Assembly (NCBI RefSeq): GCF_001570365.1
Contig: NZ_BBYK01000050.1
Location: forward strand, 149,724-210,439
Reading direction: 5' to 3'
Source of the DNA: Microtetraspora fusca
Lineage (GTDB): Bacteria; Actinomycetota; Actinomycetes; Streptosporangiales; Streptosporangiaceae
DNA: 60,716 nucleotides
The translations under genes and the position numbers were made by a program. The notes beneath the pieces are model-generated. The model searched no databases. It was not told where the DNA came from and saw only the letters and a list, made by a program, of their open reading frames with translations. Shown in pieces: positions 43,283 to 51,283 of the stretch (position 1 is the first letter of the stretch; every line of letters begins with the position of its first letter).

Positions 43283-43663
43283 ATGCGGCTGCGCAATCGA
43301 CACCACCGGCCGGCTGCGCAGCCGCTCCATGACCATCGAGACGACGCTTCACCCCAAGCAGGCGCCGGCGCTGTCAACGGCTACGAGATCCTCGCCAAGG
43401 TCGCCGAACTACCCATCAGCACATGGCGGTACGAGTGGGAGCCCGATGGGGTGCGGCATCTGGGGCCGATGGCGCAGGACTGGAAGGCCGCGTTCGACTT
43501 CGGCCAGCCGGACACCCGCATCCCAGCGGTCGACGCCAACGGGGTAACGCTCGTCGCCGTCCAGGCCCTGTACCGGCTCGTTGTCGACCTCCAGCAGCAA
43601 GTCGACCAGCTCCGCGGTACCGCCTCGCAATCCGGCCAGGAGAAGCCGTCGAGGAGCGGCTGA
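43283..43663 (+). CDS. S74 intramolecular-chaperone domain, split downstream part
   Basis: The frame from ATG 43283 to 43663 contains YEILAKVAELPISTWRYEWE, then HLGPMAQDWKAAFDFG and a C-terminal coiled coil (ALYRLVVDLQQQVDQLR). GPMAQDF/W is the S74 hallmark. The S74 opening SDRxIKRDI is at the end of the previous frame, with about 115 bases of low-similarity sequence between. Either a frameshift and small insertion split one gene, or two separate proteins assemble. It has no signal peptide of its own. Confidence 0.6.
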   Translation: MRLRNRHHRPAAQPLHDHRDDASPQAGAGAVNGYEILAKVAELPISTWRYEWEPDGVRHLGPMAQDWKAAFDFGQPDTRIPAVDANGVTLVAVQALYRLVVDLQQQVDQLRGTASQSGQEKPSRSG

Positions 43664-43689
43664 CCAGGCCGAGCATCGGCCCGCCCACT

Positions 43690-43945
43690 GCTCTACCGGC
43701 CGCCGAGGCGGCGAGTGTAGCAGCCGGCCGCGCCCCGCCCGATCGGCGGCCGCTGCCGGTCGGCTGCTGCGGCAGCGGCGATCGGCTCGGCCCCCCAGCG
43801 GCTTCCCGCGGATGAGCCGCAGCAGCTCCCCCGACACCAGCGCACCTTCGGCCGGTTGGGGTCGCCCTGGCCGAGCGCGTGCCAGTCCCGCAGCGCGACC
43901 GTGACCAGGGGCGGGAAACCCGCCTGACGTGATCACCCACGCCGG
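43690..43945 (-). pseudogene. Phage terminase scraps, copy A
   Basis: Minus-strand pieces WHALGQGDP and GALVSGELLRLIRG match the terminase relic at 51.5-52.2 kb, and the end CYTRRLGGR matches its C terminus (SYTRRIGGR). The nuclease domain between is deleted. Confidence 0.55.
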
Positions 43946-43948
43946 CCC

Positions 43949-43977
43949 CGTCGGCGGCGTGGGACGCGCCGCCGACG
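43949..43977 (-). terminator. Terminator after amidase gene
   Basis: A perfect 11-bp stem (cgtcggcggcg, cgccgccgacg) with a 7-base loop, 25 bases past the amidase stop on the minus strand. Confidence 0.65.
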
Positions 43978-44001
43978 GCCTGGCTCGGCTCCTCTAAGCG
44001 C

Positions 44002-45396
44002 TCATCCGTCCTCTCCGGTGGAAGGGCCTTGCCGATCAGAACGGGGGGCGATGCGGGCGGCCGCATCGAAGAGCAGCCGTTCCTCTCCGGCCCGGCAGAG
44101 GAACTGCAGCCCGGTGGGGAGGCCGTCGACCGTCCCGGCCGGGACCGTGAGCGCGGGCAGGCCCAGCAGGTTCCACAGGCTGGTGAACGCGAGCAGGGCA
44201 TCCCGTACGCGCACGGACGTGCCGTCCAGTTCGGTCTCCCGCTGGCCGAGGAAGGGCGCGGTGAGCGGCACGGTCGGCAGCGCGAGGACGTCGTGGCGCT
44301 CGAACAACCCATCGACGGCCTCGGCGAGCAGAGGGCGTCTGCGCAGCGCCCGGACGTACCGCCAGGCCGGCACGGCGGCGGCTCCCCGGAGGCGTTCGAG
44401 GACTTCAGGGTCGAACAGGTCGGGCGTCTCCGCCATGCGACCCGCGTGCACGGCCGCCGCCTCGCCGCTCTGGATGGCGGTGAACGCCTCACGGAGGTCC
44501 TGCACGACGCGCGGGGGGATGGAGAGTTCGCCGACCGGGTTGATCCCGGCCTCCAGCGCCGCGCGGACCGAGCTCAGAACGCGGGGGTCGCAGGGGGACA
44601 GGGCGCCGGTGTCGAGCCAGGCGACCCGAGGCTCCCGCCCAGCCGGTCGCAGGCCGTCCGGAACGAGGACCTGGTACGCGATCCGGCAGTCCTCCGCGTC
44701 CCGGGCGAGCAGGCCGACGTGGTCCAGCGTCTCTGACAGGGGGAAGACGCCGTCGGCCGGGATCCTGCCGTACGCGGGCTTGAAACCCGCGATCCCGCAC
44801 AGCGCGGCCGGTATCCGGACGGAACCTCCGGTGTCGGTGCCGAGAGCGAGGGGAACCATGCCCGCCGCCACCGCGGCGGCGCTTCCGGCGCTGGACCCGC
44901 CCGTCATCCGCTCGGGGTCGTGCGGGTTGCGGGAGGGTCCGTTGGCCGAACGATCCCCCGTAGGTCCGTAGGCGAACTCGTGGGTGGTGGTCTGGCCGAC
45001 CACGATCGCGCCCGCCGTCCGAAGGTGCCGCACACACGCGGCGTCGGAGGCGGGCACATGGTCGGCGAAGTGCCGTGATCCCATGGTCACGGACCGGCCC
45101 GCGACCATGATGAGGTCCTTGACGGCGACCGGGATACCGTGCAGCGGGCCCCGGTCGACGCCGTCGGCGAGTTCCCGGTCCGCCTCCCGGGCCGCGGCCA
45201 GCGACTGGTCGGCGGCCACGGTCACGAACGCGTTCACGAGCGGATCAAGCCGGGTGACGGCGTCGAGCGCGTCACGAACGAGGTCTGTCGCGGTGGTCCG
45301 GCCCGTCCGCAGATCCGCGGCGAGGTCGCTGATCGACCGGTCGGCGAAGGGGCCGAGGGGGGTGGTGATCGGTGTGGAAGGGGGCAAGGATGCCAT
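44002..45396 (-). CDS. Amidase signature family hydrolase
   Basis: A 464-residue amidase. The Ser-cisSer-Lys triad is visible: Lys in IPVAVKDL (about 92), cis-Ser in MTGGSSAGSAAAVAAG (about 168), and the nucleophile Ser in GTDTGGSVRIPAA (about 192). C-terminal PTGLQFLCRAGEERLLFDAA is typical. It hydrolyses a carboxylic amide or a related bond; GatA-like function is unlikely without gatB/C. ATG 45396 has only a weak leader. No signal peptide. It might feed the upstream AcnX operon, but it is on the opposite strand with its own terminator, so that link is speculative. Confidence 0.9.
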   Translation of the reverse strand: MASLPPSTPITTPLGPFADRSISDLAADLRTGRTTATDLVRDALDAVTRLDPLVNAFVTVAADQSLAAAREADRELADGVDRGPLHGIPVAVKDLIMVAGRSVTMGSRHFADHVPASDAACVRHLRTAGAIVVGQTTTHEFAYGPTGDRSANGPSRNPHDPERMTGGSSAGSAAAVAAGMVPLALGTDTGGSVRIPAALCGIAGFKPAYGRIPADGVFPLSETLDHVGLLARDAEDCRIAYQVLVPDGLRPAGREPRVAWLDTGALSPCDPRVLSSVRAALEAGINPVGELSIPPRVVQDLREAFTAIQSGEAAAVHAGRMAETPDLFDPEVLERLRGAAAVPAWRYVRALRRRPLLAEAVDGLFERHDVLALPTVPLTAPFLGQRETELDGTSVRVRDALLAFTSLWNLLGLPALTVPAGTVDGLPTGLQFLCRAGEERLLFDAAARIAPRSDRQGPSTGEDG

Positions 45397-45499
45397 CCTG
45401 TCGGTCGGTGAGCTCGCTGGCCGCCGTCATGCGTTCCGGAAGCCGGGGAGCAGGTCGAGCAGAGGGGTGATCATCACGGTACACACCGCCGTGACTCCG

Positions 45500-45519
45500 C
45501 CGCTCCCTGAAGGGAGCGG
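45500..45519. mobile_element. Right-end hairpin of IS605-type element
   Basis: ccgctccc-tgaa-gggagcgg is a perfect 8-bp hairpin just where the tnpB fragment ends. This matches the position of the subterminal hairpin that IS200/IS605 transposases recognise and that lies within the guide RNA of TnpB. Confidence 0.6.
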
Positions 45520-45775
45520 CTTCTCGCTGAGTAGCTTCCGCAGCCTTGCGAAGGGCAAGCCCTGCCCTGAGGATGTTGATCGCCGCGTTCACGTCGGCGT
45601 GCGCGGTATGCCCGCACGCCCTACAGGCGAACTCGGCCTGGGCGACGCGGTTCTCCATCGCGCAGCGGGCGCACGTGTGAGAAGTGTTGGCGGGATCGAC
45701 TGCGATCAGCTCGCGACCGGCGCTTTCAGCCTTGTGCGCGAGGACCGTCAGGAACACCCCCAACCCGCCCTTGGG
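45500..45775 (-). pseudogene. TnpB (IS605 OrfB) C-terminal fragment
   Basis: Encodes the end of a TnpB RNA-guided nuclease: VFLTVLAHKAESAGRELIAV, DPANTSHTCARC, then CRACGHTAHADVNAAINILRAG. This is the zinc ribbon (CxxC pair twice) and the last RuvC Asp (ADVNAA). The N-terminal two-thirds are missing, so it cannot cut DNA. The hairpin at 45500-45519 overlaps its end. Confidence 0.85.
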
Positions 45776-46033
45776 AGTGTCGGAACGGAAATCAGCGGTA
45801 GGACGCTGCGGGTCACCGTCGTACTGATGTGCCCCTCTTCGGCTGTCGGGGGATTGTGTCGCGGTTGAGGTGGCCATAGACGGTCGAGCGGGGGCGTCGT
45901 AGCGACCAATGGCTGATCGTCTGTCGGCAGACCCCGGAGATGATCCGGTTCCCGGCGCCACAGAGGGCGAGCCGGCCAAGCTCGCCGGCGCCGTCATCGG
46001 CTGAAGGGTAGGTCCCGCCGCCGCCTTCGAGTA

Positions 46034-46522
46034 TCAGGCCTGGATAGATCTCCAGGACTCCACAGTCGCTTCGGCGATGGTCTCGATGCGGTGCCCGTAT
46101 GTCAGATGACCATCGGACACGAAGCTGCCGTCTCTGAACGGCAACCCGCAGAACGTAGCGCGGAAGTGCCGGGGAGGTCCGCCCGGCGGGAGCGGTTCGT
46201 ATGCCGCCAACGGCATCATGTCGTAGCTCGACCGTGCCCTGTGCTTGTTCCGCGCGATCTGATGAGCGGCTACGCGAAGCAGCGCGTCAAGACCCTTGTC
46301 CAGGTAGAGCTGTAGCTGGCGGAACTGACCGTCAAGGTACTTCTCGTGAGCTCTGGCAGGATGCTGCAGGAGATATGCACAGACCACAGGCGCGTGCCAC
46401 CTGTACATCCGAGGATCGGCCTGCTCTTCCGAGAGGATTGCATGGTAATAGTCCGCGCATACGCCCAGCGGGCCGGCAACTGCACCGCAGTCGCACTGAG
46501 CCACAACGGGGTTATCTGCCAT
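46034..46522 (-). CDS. DUF5946 family protein
   Basis: A 162-residue protein matching DUF5946. It has CDCGAVAGPLGVCADYYHAILSEE, with metal-ligand-like Cys, then MYRWHAPVVCAYLLQHPARAHEKYLDGQFRQLQLYLDKGL. Function not known; family members are small cytosolic proteins often beside regulators. ATG 46522 was chosen since conserved sequence begins there; ATG 46534 is an alternative with a similar leader. It stands alone. Confidence 0.7.
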   Translation of the reverse strand: MADNPVVAQCDCGAVAGPLGVCADYYHAILSEEQADPRMYRWHAPVVCAYLLQHPARAHEKYLDGQFRQLQLYLDKGLDALLRVAAHQIARNKHRARSSYDMMPLAAYEPLPPGGPPRHFRATFCGLPFRDGSFVSDGHLTYGHRIETIAEATVESWRSIQA

Positions 46523-46908
46523 GATCTTCAACATAGGTGGCCGGCAACAGCCTTGTCGACGGGATTTCGACACCGTCTGATGTCCTACCGGCTATGGCCC
46601 GAAGCGCATCCCGGCGAACGCGCGAGCAATGATCGAAACCTGTGGATCGCCGGGAAGGGGGGTACCTTCCCGGATCACCCGACGATGGTCTCGAGCCTCC
46701 AGCAGACCCGGAGCGGTTCACGCAGCGCGCGGTGACACAAACCCGGCCCTGAGACGAAGCCAAGGCTGCTGTCGACGCTCCGAAACCGGATCCGGCGCTC
46801 AGAGCACAATCGCTCCGTAGCGCCGGATTTTGGTCCCCGGGCCCTCCCTCCGACATGTGGACACCTTGAGTGCCAGATCATGGAGATCTGGAGATCAAGG
46901 AGTTCCTG
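46523..46908. other. No gene recognised
   Basis: Open frames here look like GC-driven chance frames. Near the right end the sequence tgtggacaccttgag may be the left end of the IS3-type element whose orfA start follows at 46909. Confidence 0.35.
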
Positions 46909-46995
46909 ATGGTCATGAAGGTCTACCCGCCTGAGTTCAAAGCCGACGCCGTCGCGCTCTACCTGTCAGACCCGGCCCGCACGATCACATCCGCT
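46909..46995 (+). pseudogene. IS3-family OrfA N-terminal fragment
   Basis: ATG 46909, preceded by AAGGAG, encodes VYPPEFKADAVALYLSDPAR, the opening helix-turn-helix of an IS3-type OrfA (KYPPEFKADAVALYRSDPGRTI). After about 28 residues it ends abruptly at the selC-like repeat (47005), as if cut by an integration or recombination event. Confidence 0.75.
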
Positions 46996-47004
46996 TTTGT
47001 ATTT

Positions 47005-47078
47005 CCTGGTAGCGGAGGCGGACGGGAATCGAACCCGCCAGGCCGAGATCCTCGACCTCGCCGGTTTTGAAGACCGCT
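47005..47078 (-). repeat. selC: 3' half of tRNA-Sec, attachment-site scar 1
   Basis: Reading the minus strand, the 74 bases contain the anticodon loop CTTCAAA (anticodon TCA), a long variable arm (gaggtcgaggatctc), the T loop GGGTTCGATTCCC and the 8-base acceptor 3' strand CCGCCTCC plus G. All are features of tRNA-Sec. The 5' half (acceptor, D arm) is missing upstream, so it is not a functional tRNA. The same 74 bases recur at 57221-57294 with two differences, in the same orientation. Confidence 0.85.
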
Positions 47079-47415
47079 CCGGTCGAATTGGTAGCCGTCG
47101 GCTGTGATTGGCCAGGTGCAGTTGCGCAGATCAGAAGGAAAATCACCCGTTTGCCGTCGTTGGCTGGATACGGCCTTGTTCGGACCTTGTGCTACCCGCG
47201 TGCCACCCAAGGGCGCGGATCGGCCTCATAATCGAGCCATCCCCTCGCTGACTCCCACACGTGCTGCTCTGAACTGACGGCATTCAGCTCGCGCTGGGCC
47301 TCCCGCGCGCGGGCTGGCCGTTGTACCGTCCTTGAGGCCGCCCGGCCGATCACCGCCCGGTCGTCGGCCGCTGCACCGGGCGGCTCCTGACCGAACGCGG
47401 GAGGACGAAGCATCG
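47079..47415. other. No gene recognised; flank of attachment scar
   Basis: Contains gtttgccgtcgttggctg, which resembles gtttgctgccgttggttg found in the matching position after the second scar. These might be integrase arm-binding remnants. Confidence 0.35.
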
Positions 47416-47934
47416 ATGTCGATTCGGCTGATCGGCGCCAACCCCGGCCTGACGGTGTCCGACGGAGGGCGGCGCGTGGCGTTCGCCTCCGTCTGGCGCG
47501 CCGACTGGTCGCAGGCCGGGAGCGGCAGGGCGGTCGTGCTGTGGCACGAGGGCCGCACCAGGGCGCTGGGCCCCGACCCGGCGCTGGCCCGCTGGCTGGC
47601 CGAGGAATTCACCCGGCACTTCCCCGAGGTGGCGGGCCTGCCCTGGCCCGAACCCGAGGTCACCGTCGCGCCGGTGGACATGGAACTGGACCTCACCACC
47701 GGCCTGCGGGCGTCGGCGGCCGACGTGACCATGACCATCGACGGCCCCCCGCTGGAGCGGCGCTCCTGCCGGGTCGAGGACTTCAACCTCGGCGGGGTCG
47801 CGCATCTGCTGACCAACGTCTACATGCCCTGCCCGGCGGGCACACTGGCTGTCGGCGGCGTCCCGGTGACGGGGGACACGACGCACGCGTTCCTCGCCGA
47901 CGCCGAGGTCTGGAGCGGCCCGGCCTCCAGGTGA
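47416..47934 (+). CDS. Conserved hypothetical protein
   Basis: A 172-residue soluble protein, not recognised. It shows a beta-rich pattern: IGANPGLTVSDGGRRVAFAS, GRAVVLWHEGRTRALGPDP, RWLAEEFTRHFPEVAGLPW and VYMPCPAGTLAVGGVPV. No signal or membrane segment. The coding bias (strong GC at third positions) is like that of resident genes. ATG 47416 has GGAGG 11 bases upstream. It lies inside the region bounded by the selC-like scars, so it may be cargo. Confidence 0.6.
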   Translation: MSIRLIGANPGLTVSDGGRRVAFASVWRADWSQAGSGRAVVLWHEGRTRALGPDPALARWLAEEFTRHFPEVAGLPWPEPEVTVAPVDMELDLTTGLRASAADVTMTIDGPPLERRSCRVEDFNLGGVAHLLTNVYMPCPAGTLAVGGVPVTGDTTHAFLADAEVWSGPASR

Positions 47935-48084
47935 CCGTCCCGGTTCAGGGGTGCCGCCGAGAAGCGCCGCGGTCACGCAGCAACACCTCGATCGCGGCGA
48001 GCCGCTCCTCCAACCGGCGGACGCCGGCCCGGGTGGCGCTCATCTCGACCCGGCGGCCAAGGGCGAGTGGAGCCAGGTGCGGGC

Positions 48085-48374
48085 GCGAACCCGGACGGGA
48101 GCCCCGTGTCGCCGGAGCGGGTGACCGAAGAGTTCAAGCGGCTCGCCCGCGCGGCCGGCCTTCCCGTGATCAAACTTCACGAGGCGCGGCACACCGCGGC
48201 GACGCTCGCGCCCGAGTCCGGCCCCAACGTGAAGACCGTCTCTACCCAGCTCGGTCACGCGGACGAGCATCCACCTACGACACGTACTCGAACGTTCGGC
48301 AGGCGATCCATGACGCGGCCGCCGAGACGGCGTGGAACTTCGTGAAGGGCCGGGCCGCCAACGGCCGTTCATAA
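48085..48374 (+). pseudogene. Tyrosine integrase C-terminal fragment with frameshift
   Basis: One frame reads VSPERVTEEFKRLARAAGLP, VIKLHEARHTAATLA and VKTVSTQLGHA, giving box II with HxxR and LGH. The tail continues in another frame as STYDTYSNVRQAIHDAAAE and holds the catalytic Tyr. A frameshift at about 48262-48272 separates them, and the N-terminal two-thirds are lost. It is closely similar to the other integrase tails in the window. Confidence 0.8.
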
Positions 48375-48781
48375 TCGTTGGCAGGGTGTTCCATCAGGGC
48401 CGGTCAGGGGCCTCGGAGGAGATCACCGAATATTCGGTTGCCCGCTGGCAACCCCGCAACATACTGGGGGCGCACCACCGCAGCCGCCAATACCTGTGGC
48501 GGTGTTCTCCCAAGAACAACGAACACGATCCCGACCCGGGATCAACTCCGACAGGTCTGCCAGGCGTCCGACCCGAGTAGTTCACCCACCCGTCGCCCAT
48601 CACGCCCGCTGTGGGTCTTGCTCGAAGACGGGCACGGCCACAGCGGGATCACCGGTGGACTTCCAGCTCGCTGGTCCTGCTACTTCGCGGCAACCGCCGC
48701 AGAGGAACACGCTGGCCAAGGCGCTGACCGAGCAGGGCCGGCTCGATCCGGCGCACGCAATGAATCTCGAAGAGGAACAGG
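48375..48781. other. No gene recognised
   Basis: About 400 bases between the integrase fragment and the acetyltransferase gene. Nothing with family resemblance was found on either strand. Confidence 0.35.
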
Positions 48782-49282
48782 TCAGGCGGGATGGCTCCGC
48801 GCCTCCGGCTCGCCGTCCCCGGCCGCCGTACGGCGTAGCGCGATCAGGATGTGGCCGGTCTCCTCATCCACCCGCCGTCCGAACTCTTCGAAGCCCATGT
48901 GACTGTAGAAGCCGCGGCCGCGGCTGTTGCCCTCGTACACCTCCAGCGTCACCGTGCCGTGCAACGCCGCTGCGTGCTCTACCAGGGCACGGCCGACACC
49001 TCGCCCCTGCGCCTCGGGAGCGACGAACAGGCCGCCGATCTCCGATCCGAGCAACCCGAGCAGGCCGACGACGCCTTGCGGCGCCTCAGCGGCTTCTCCC
49101 TGACACTCGGCGACCCAGTTGTCCGCCTTGATCAAGTACTCCTCGCGCAGCCGCCGCGCCCGCTCGCCTTCCCCCTCACCCTCGACGAAAGGGTGGGCGA
49201 GTTTCGCGGCGCGTGACCACAGATCGACGACCACGGCCTCGTCGGTAGGCCGATATCGGCGAATGATCAACTTTTCGTCCAT
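48782..49282 (-). CDS. GNAT-family N-acetyltransferase
   Basis: A 166-residue GNAT acetyltransferase. The acetyl-CoA loop reads VAPEAQGRGVGRALVEHA (about 95-112) and the C-terminal strand-helix GNSRGRGFYSHMGFEEFGRRVDEETGH is typical of the YjaB or PhnO-like group. It transfers an acetyl group to an amine of unknown identity. ATG 49282 fits the family start (IIRRYRPTDEAVVVDLW). It lies in the region bounded by the scars, monocistronic. Confidence 0.87.
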   Translation of the reverse strand: MDEKLIIRRYRPTDEAVVVDLWSRAAKLAHPFVEGEGEGERARRLREEYLIKADNWVAECQGEAAEAPQGVVGLLGLLGSEIGGLFVAPEAQGRGVGRALVEHAAALHGTVTLEVYEGNSRGRGFYSHMGFEEFGRRVDEETGHILIALRRTAAGDGEPEARSHPA

Positions 49283-49409
49283 CCGGCGATGCTAGGTAAC
49301 GCATCCGCCGTGGGCAATCGATTTCCGGGCCGGTTCCTGTCGGCCGCGAGCGATCCCGATCGTGCGTGCTTCGACCGGGACCGCCCCATCGGGAGACCTC
49401 CAACGTCCG

Positions 49410-49715
49410 ATGAGGGCGAGGGCGGCGTCGGTCCTGGTCCGGCGCATCGCTACCGTCGCCGGCATCGGGAGCGCGGCCGCGGGTGAGGTCCTGGACGACC
49501 TCGACCGGCGCGGCGGGGGGAGCCCGCATGTCGGCCTGGTGCTGCTGCTCGCCGCGGATCTGCTTGGCGAGCCGGCCCGCCGGGCTGTCGAAGCCACCGA
49601 CGGCCGCGCGCTCGAGGAACCCGAAACGCGCACCGCGAAGGCTGCGCTGGCGCAGCAGCTCGCGCCGTACGTGGCCCAGGCCGTCATGGCGGAGGCCGCC
49701 GCCCGCCACAAGTGA
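49410..49715 (+). CDS. Small helical hypothetical protein
   Basis: A 101-residue Ala- and Arg-rich protein, mostly helical (VLVRRIATVAGIGSAAAGEVLDDLD, GLVLLLAADLLGEPARRAVEA). No family recognised. ATG 49410 has GGAGA about 15 bases upstream, so the leader is weak. It lies just before the secreted Pro-rich protein on the same strand. Confidence 0.4.
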   Translation: MRARAASVLVRRIATVAGIGSAAAGEVLDDLDRRGGGSPHVGLVLLLAADLLGEPARRAVEATDGRALEEPETRTAKAALAQQLAPYVAQAVMAEAAARHK

Positions 49716-49739
49716 TCTCCAAGGGGACGGGTCCACGCT

Positions 49740-50087
49740 GTGCTCATGCACACCAAGACGATCGCCCGGTCCGGGGCTCTGCTCGCTCTGGCTGCGTTTT
49801 TCACTATCTCCGCGGGTGGACTGGTCGGCGTAGGTGCCGCCCGCGCTGCCACCGCGTCGGTCAGCCTCGCGCCCACCGCGACAGCGGGTAACCCTAGCCC
49901 TACCCCCAGCACAAACAACCCCACACCCACACCCGCCGCCACACCCGGCAACCCCAGCCCCACCCCCAGCACAAACAACCCCACACCCACACCCGGCAAC
50001 CCCAGCCCGACACCGAGCGCTCCGCCGGTTAGCCCGACGCCGAAGGTGAGCTTCGATCCCAAGCCGACCGGAGAGCCCCAGGCGTAA
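49740..50087 (+). CDS. Secreted Pro/Thr-rich repeat protein
   Basis: A 115-residue exported protein. The signal peptide (TIARSGALLALAAFFTISAGGL, cleavage near AARA) is followed by a low-complexity tail of NPSPTPSTNNPTPTP units, with two DNA-level copies of about 40 bases (around 49906-49946 and 49963-50003). Such tails act as extended, often glycosylated wall spacers. GTG 49740 or ATG 49746 may start it. No adhesive or catalytic domain is attached, so role unknown. Confidence 0.65.
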   Translation: MLMHTKTIARSGALLALAAFFTISAGGLVGVGAARAATASVSLAPTATAGNPSPTPSTNNPTPTPAATPGNPSPTPSTNNPTPTPGNPSPTPSAPPVSPTPKVSFDPKPTGEPQA

Positions 50088-50404
50088 CCGTGACGATCTC
50101 GTCGTCAACGGTGACGGCTGTGATCGGGCTCGTTCACACCTTCAGCCAGCCTCCCGGCGCATCCGCAAACCAGCACGGACGGCTCAGCCCGGACCGGCGA
50201 TCACCTAGATCCGGCTCACCGGACGGCCCCGCGAAGGATCTCCACGGCCGGGGGTGACATCTCCAGCTTCGTCATCTCCCGCACGCGGTGCTCGTGCGGA
50301 AACGAACGACCAGGCGGTGACAGCCTTGCCCCTCATGGAGCTGTAGTCGGGCCGGGCGTGTTCACTCATGACTTGATCTTCGCGCACCGGCCGGGCGGGA
50401 GGGT

Positions 50405-50515
50405 TCGTTACCGGCCGCCGATTCGGCGGGTGTAGCTCGCGGCCGCGCCCCCTCCCGCTGGCCGGCCTCCGCCGGATGGCTGCTGCGGCAGCGGCGCGTG
50501 CATGACCGCGTTCCC
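50405..50515 (-). pseudogene. Phage terminase 3'-end scrap, copy B
   Basis: About 110 bases nearly the same as 51284-51400 (cggcgggtgtagctcgcggccgc, gctgctgcggcagcggcgcg, gtgcatgaccgcg). Only the very end of the terminase gene is represented. Confidence 0.6.
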
Positions 50516-50614
50516 TGCTCGGCGCGAGCGGCACTCCGTGATCGAGCCGGCCCAGGAAAGATGAAGAGCGCGGCATGACGAAGCCGGGCCGGTGCCCGCA
50601 GTAAAGCGGGTGCC

Positions 50615-50653
50615 GTCCTCCCTTAGGCCGGAGACGAGTCCTCCCTTAGGCCG
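50615..50653. repeat. 16-bp direct repeat, two copies
   Basis: gtcctcccttaggccg occurs at 50615-50630 and 50638-50653, separated by 7 bases. It is 150 bases upstream of the small secreted protein pair and could be a regulatory site. Confidence 0.7.
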
Positions 50654-50802
50654 CGGAGGATCATCCTCTGAGAGGAGTCCGGATCGATGTCACTGGCCAA
50701 CAATCGGCAGTGCGGCGTCGGAGATTATCGGGGCATCCGGTGGCCGCCACAGATGCAGGACCCGCACCTCGCGTACGCCGCGACCTCACCGCAGGAGTCC
50801 AT

Positions 50803-50955
50803 GTGACCCGTCTTCGTCCCGCATTCACCGTCGCGCTGTTGGCCGCGGCTTTCGTGGGGGCACTGTCCCTGCCGGCCCAGGCGACCGAAGGCGGCTCGTG
50901 CACCACCGGCCCGAACGGTCCCGCGTGCCATTCGGGCGGCTGGGGAACCAAGTAA
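50803..50955 (+). CDS. Tiny secreted peptide
   Basis: A 50-residue protein starting GTG 50803 behind GCAGGAG. Residues 1-26 are a signal peptide (FTVALLAAAFVGALSLPAQA), leaving a mature peptide of about 23 residues, TEGGSCTTGPNGPACHSGGW and so on, with two Cys that could form a disulfide. It is followed after 14 bases by a second small secreted protein. Function unknown. Confidence 0.6.
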   Translation: MTRLRPAFTVALLAAAFVGALSLPAQATEGGSCTTGPNGPACHSGGWGTK

Positions 50956-50969
50956 TAGGAAGGATCATC

Positions 50970-51209
50970 ATGCGTCACGCACGTCGCCTCGTCATCGCCT
51001 CGATACTGGCCGCCGCGTGGATAGTCCCCGCTACCGTTCCCGCCCAGGCTGCCGCCCAGGCCGAGTGCTATCAGATCTACAACAACAACTACAACCAGCT
51101 CCGCAGTCAGGGCTGGAGCCACGAGAAGGCGGCCGCTGAGGCGCTCGCCGTCTATGAGGAGTGCCAGCGCCTCAACGAGAACCCCGCGACGGACCACCCG
51201 ACGGACTGA
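50970..51209 (+). CDS. Small secreted helical protein
   Basis: A 79-residue protein with a signal peptide (RLVIASILAAAWIVPATVPAQA) and a mature helical part of about 50 residues, rich in Asn and Glu, with two Cys: ECYQIYNNNYNQLRSQGWSH, then EALAVYEECQRLNEN. ATG 50970 follows AGGAAGGA. It is paired with the tiny secreted peptide gene just upstream, so the two likely act together. No family recognised. Confidence 0.65.
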   Translation: MRHARRLVIASILAAAWIVPATVPAQAAAQAECYQIYNNNYNQLRSQGWSHEKAAAEALAVYEECQRLNENPATDHPTD

Positions 51210-51283
51210 TACAACGGCGAACCGCCCTGCGGCTGCTTCTACGGACAGGAGAGCGTGCGTAGAAGCAGCCTCTCCCGCAGTCC

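Noticed and set aside
49900-50010. CRISPR-like regular repeats.
   Set aside because: The repeats are codon-level Pro/Thr/Asn units within a secreted protein gene, not spaced direct repeats with unique spacers.
50205-50369. A 54-residue minus-strand frame beginning MSEHARPDYSSMRGKAV beside the terminase scrap.
   Set aside because: No ribosome binding site, no family match, low-complexity tail; could be phage debris but not supportable as a gene.
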